This document shows, piece after piece, positions 4,925-5,041 of a stretch of 5,041 nucleotides of DNA (the stretch's first letter is position 1; every line of letters starts with the position of its first letter). Made by a program: the position numbers and the translations under genes. The stretch lies in contig USSH01000201.1 of the NCBI GenBank assembly GCA_900557435.1, positions 1 through 5,041 of the forward strand. Direction: 5' to 3'. Under the pieces are notes generated by a model, which saw only the letters and a list, made by a program, of their open reading frames with translations, did not search any database and was not told the DNA's origin. This DNA is from an uncultured Coprococcus sp. GTDB taxonomy: Bacteria; Bacillota; Clostridia; Lachnospirales; Lachnospiraceae.

Positions 4925-5041
4925 GAAAAAGGTGTTCACAGGGCGGATGTCGACATGTTATGTACATTAGTCAATGATGTGACACTGGTTTTTAATAAAA
5001 AGAAACGGTGTGGTACTATGGAACATTTCGTCATAATTTAA
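4925..5041. other. Non-coding tail of the window
   Basis: I see no gene here; the only + strand start, ATG 5018, gives seven codons ending at the last base. There are two perfect short palindromes, ATGTCGACAT (4947-4956) and ATGTACAT (4960-4967). A weak, mostly A-T hairpin is possible (4982-4993 with 4997-5011). None of it makes a convincing terminator for the upstream gene. Confidence 0.5.

Noticed and set aside
4982..5011. Terminator after the pseudouridine synthase gene.
   Set aside because: The possible stem is mostly A-T with a bulge and an asymmetric gap, and no T tract follows it.

Overview
The window reads as a short contig from a low-to-mid GC Firmicute, most likely of the Lachnospiraceae (Coprococcus/Butyrivibrio-like). 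This is inferred from strong AGGAGG-type ribosome binding sites, heavy use of ATA and AGA codons, and the style of the kinase, regulator and MerR proteins. No database search was possible. All recognisable genes are on the + strand.

Layout. (1) Bases 1-509 hold the 3' part of a beta-CASP metallo-beta-lactamase-fold hydrolase. It enters the window already open and stops early, without the C-terminal catalytic motifs, and a good hairpin terminator follows. This segment is visibly richer in A+T than the rest. (2) Bases 510-760 hold that terminator, a candidate sigma-A promoter and a leader. (3) Bases 761-1462 encode a MerR-type DNA-binding protein with a C-terminal coiled coil. (4) Bases 1463-1561 hold an extended -10 promoter overlapped by an operator-like inverted repeat. 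(5) Bases 1562-3258 encode a membrane sensor histidine kinase split by a frameshift near 1740-1777. (6) Bases 3236-3925 encode its OmpR/PhoB-type response regulator, overlapping the kinase by 23 bases. (7) Bases 3923-4198 hold two tandem copies of a palindromic, highly structured repeat element. (8) Bases 4223-4924 encode a RluA-family pseudouridine synthase. (9) Bases 4925-5041 have no convincing gene.

How the genes work together. The kinase and regulator form one transcription unit and a cognate two-component pair: the kinase senses something outside the membrane and passes phosphate to Asp52 of the regulator, which then binds DNA. As the sequence stands, the frameshift separates the first membrane helix and the start of the sensor domain from the rest of the kinase, so the pair is either inactivated here or the sequence carries an indel error. 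The MerR protein and the pseudouridine synthase have no evident functional link to the pair.

The most unusual part is 3923-4198. Copy A has perfect 12-base terminal inverted arms, and the TGA stop codon of the response regulator lies inside the left arm. It can fold into a four-helix cloverleaf-like structure that includes a hairpin with a tandem G-A motif. Copy B is a shorter relative that lacks two of the hairpins. Both copies also carry the same open peptide-like stretch (AITGTPEAWSNR). I cannot name this family from memory.
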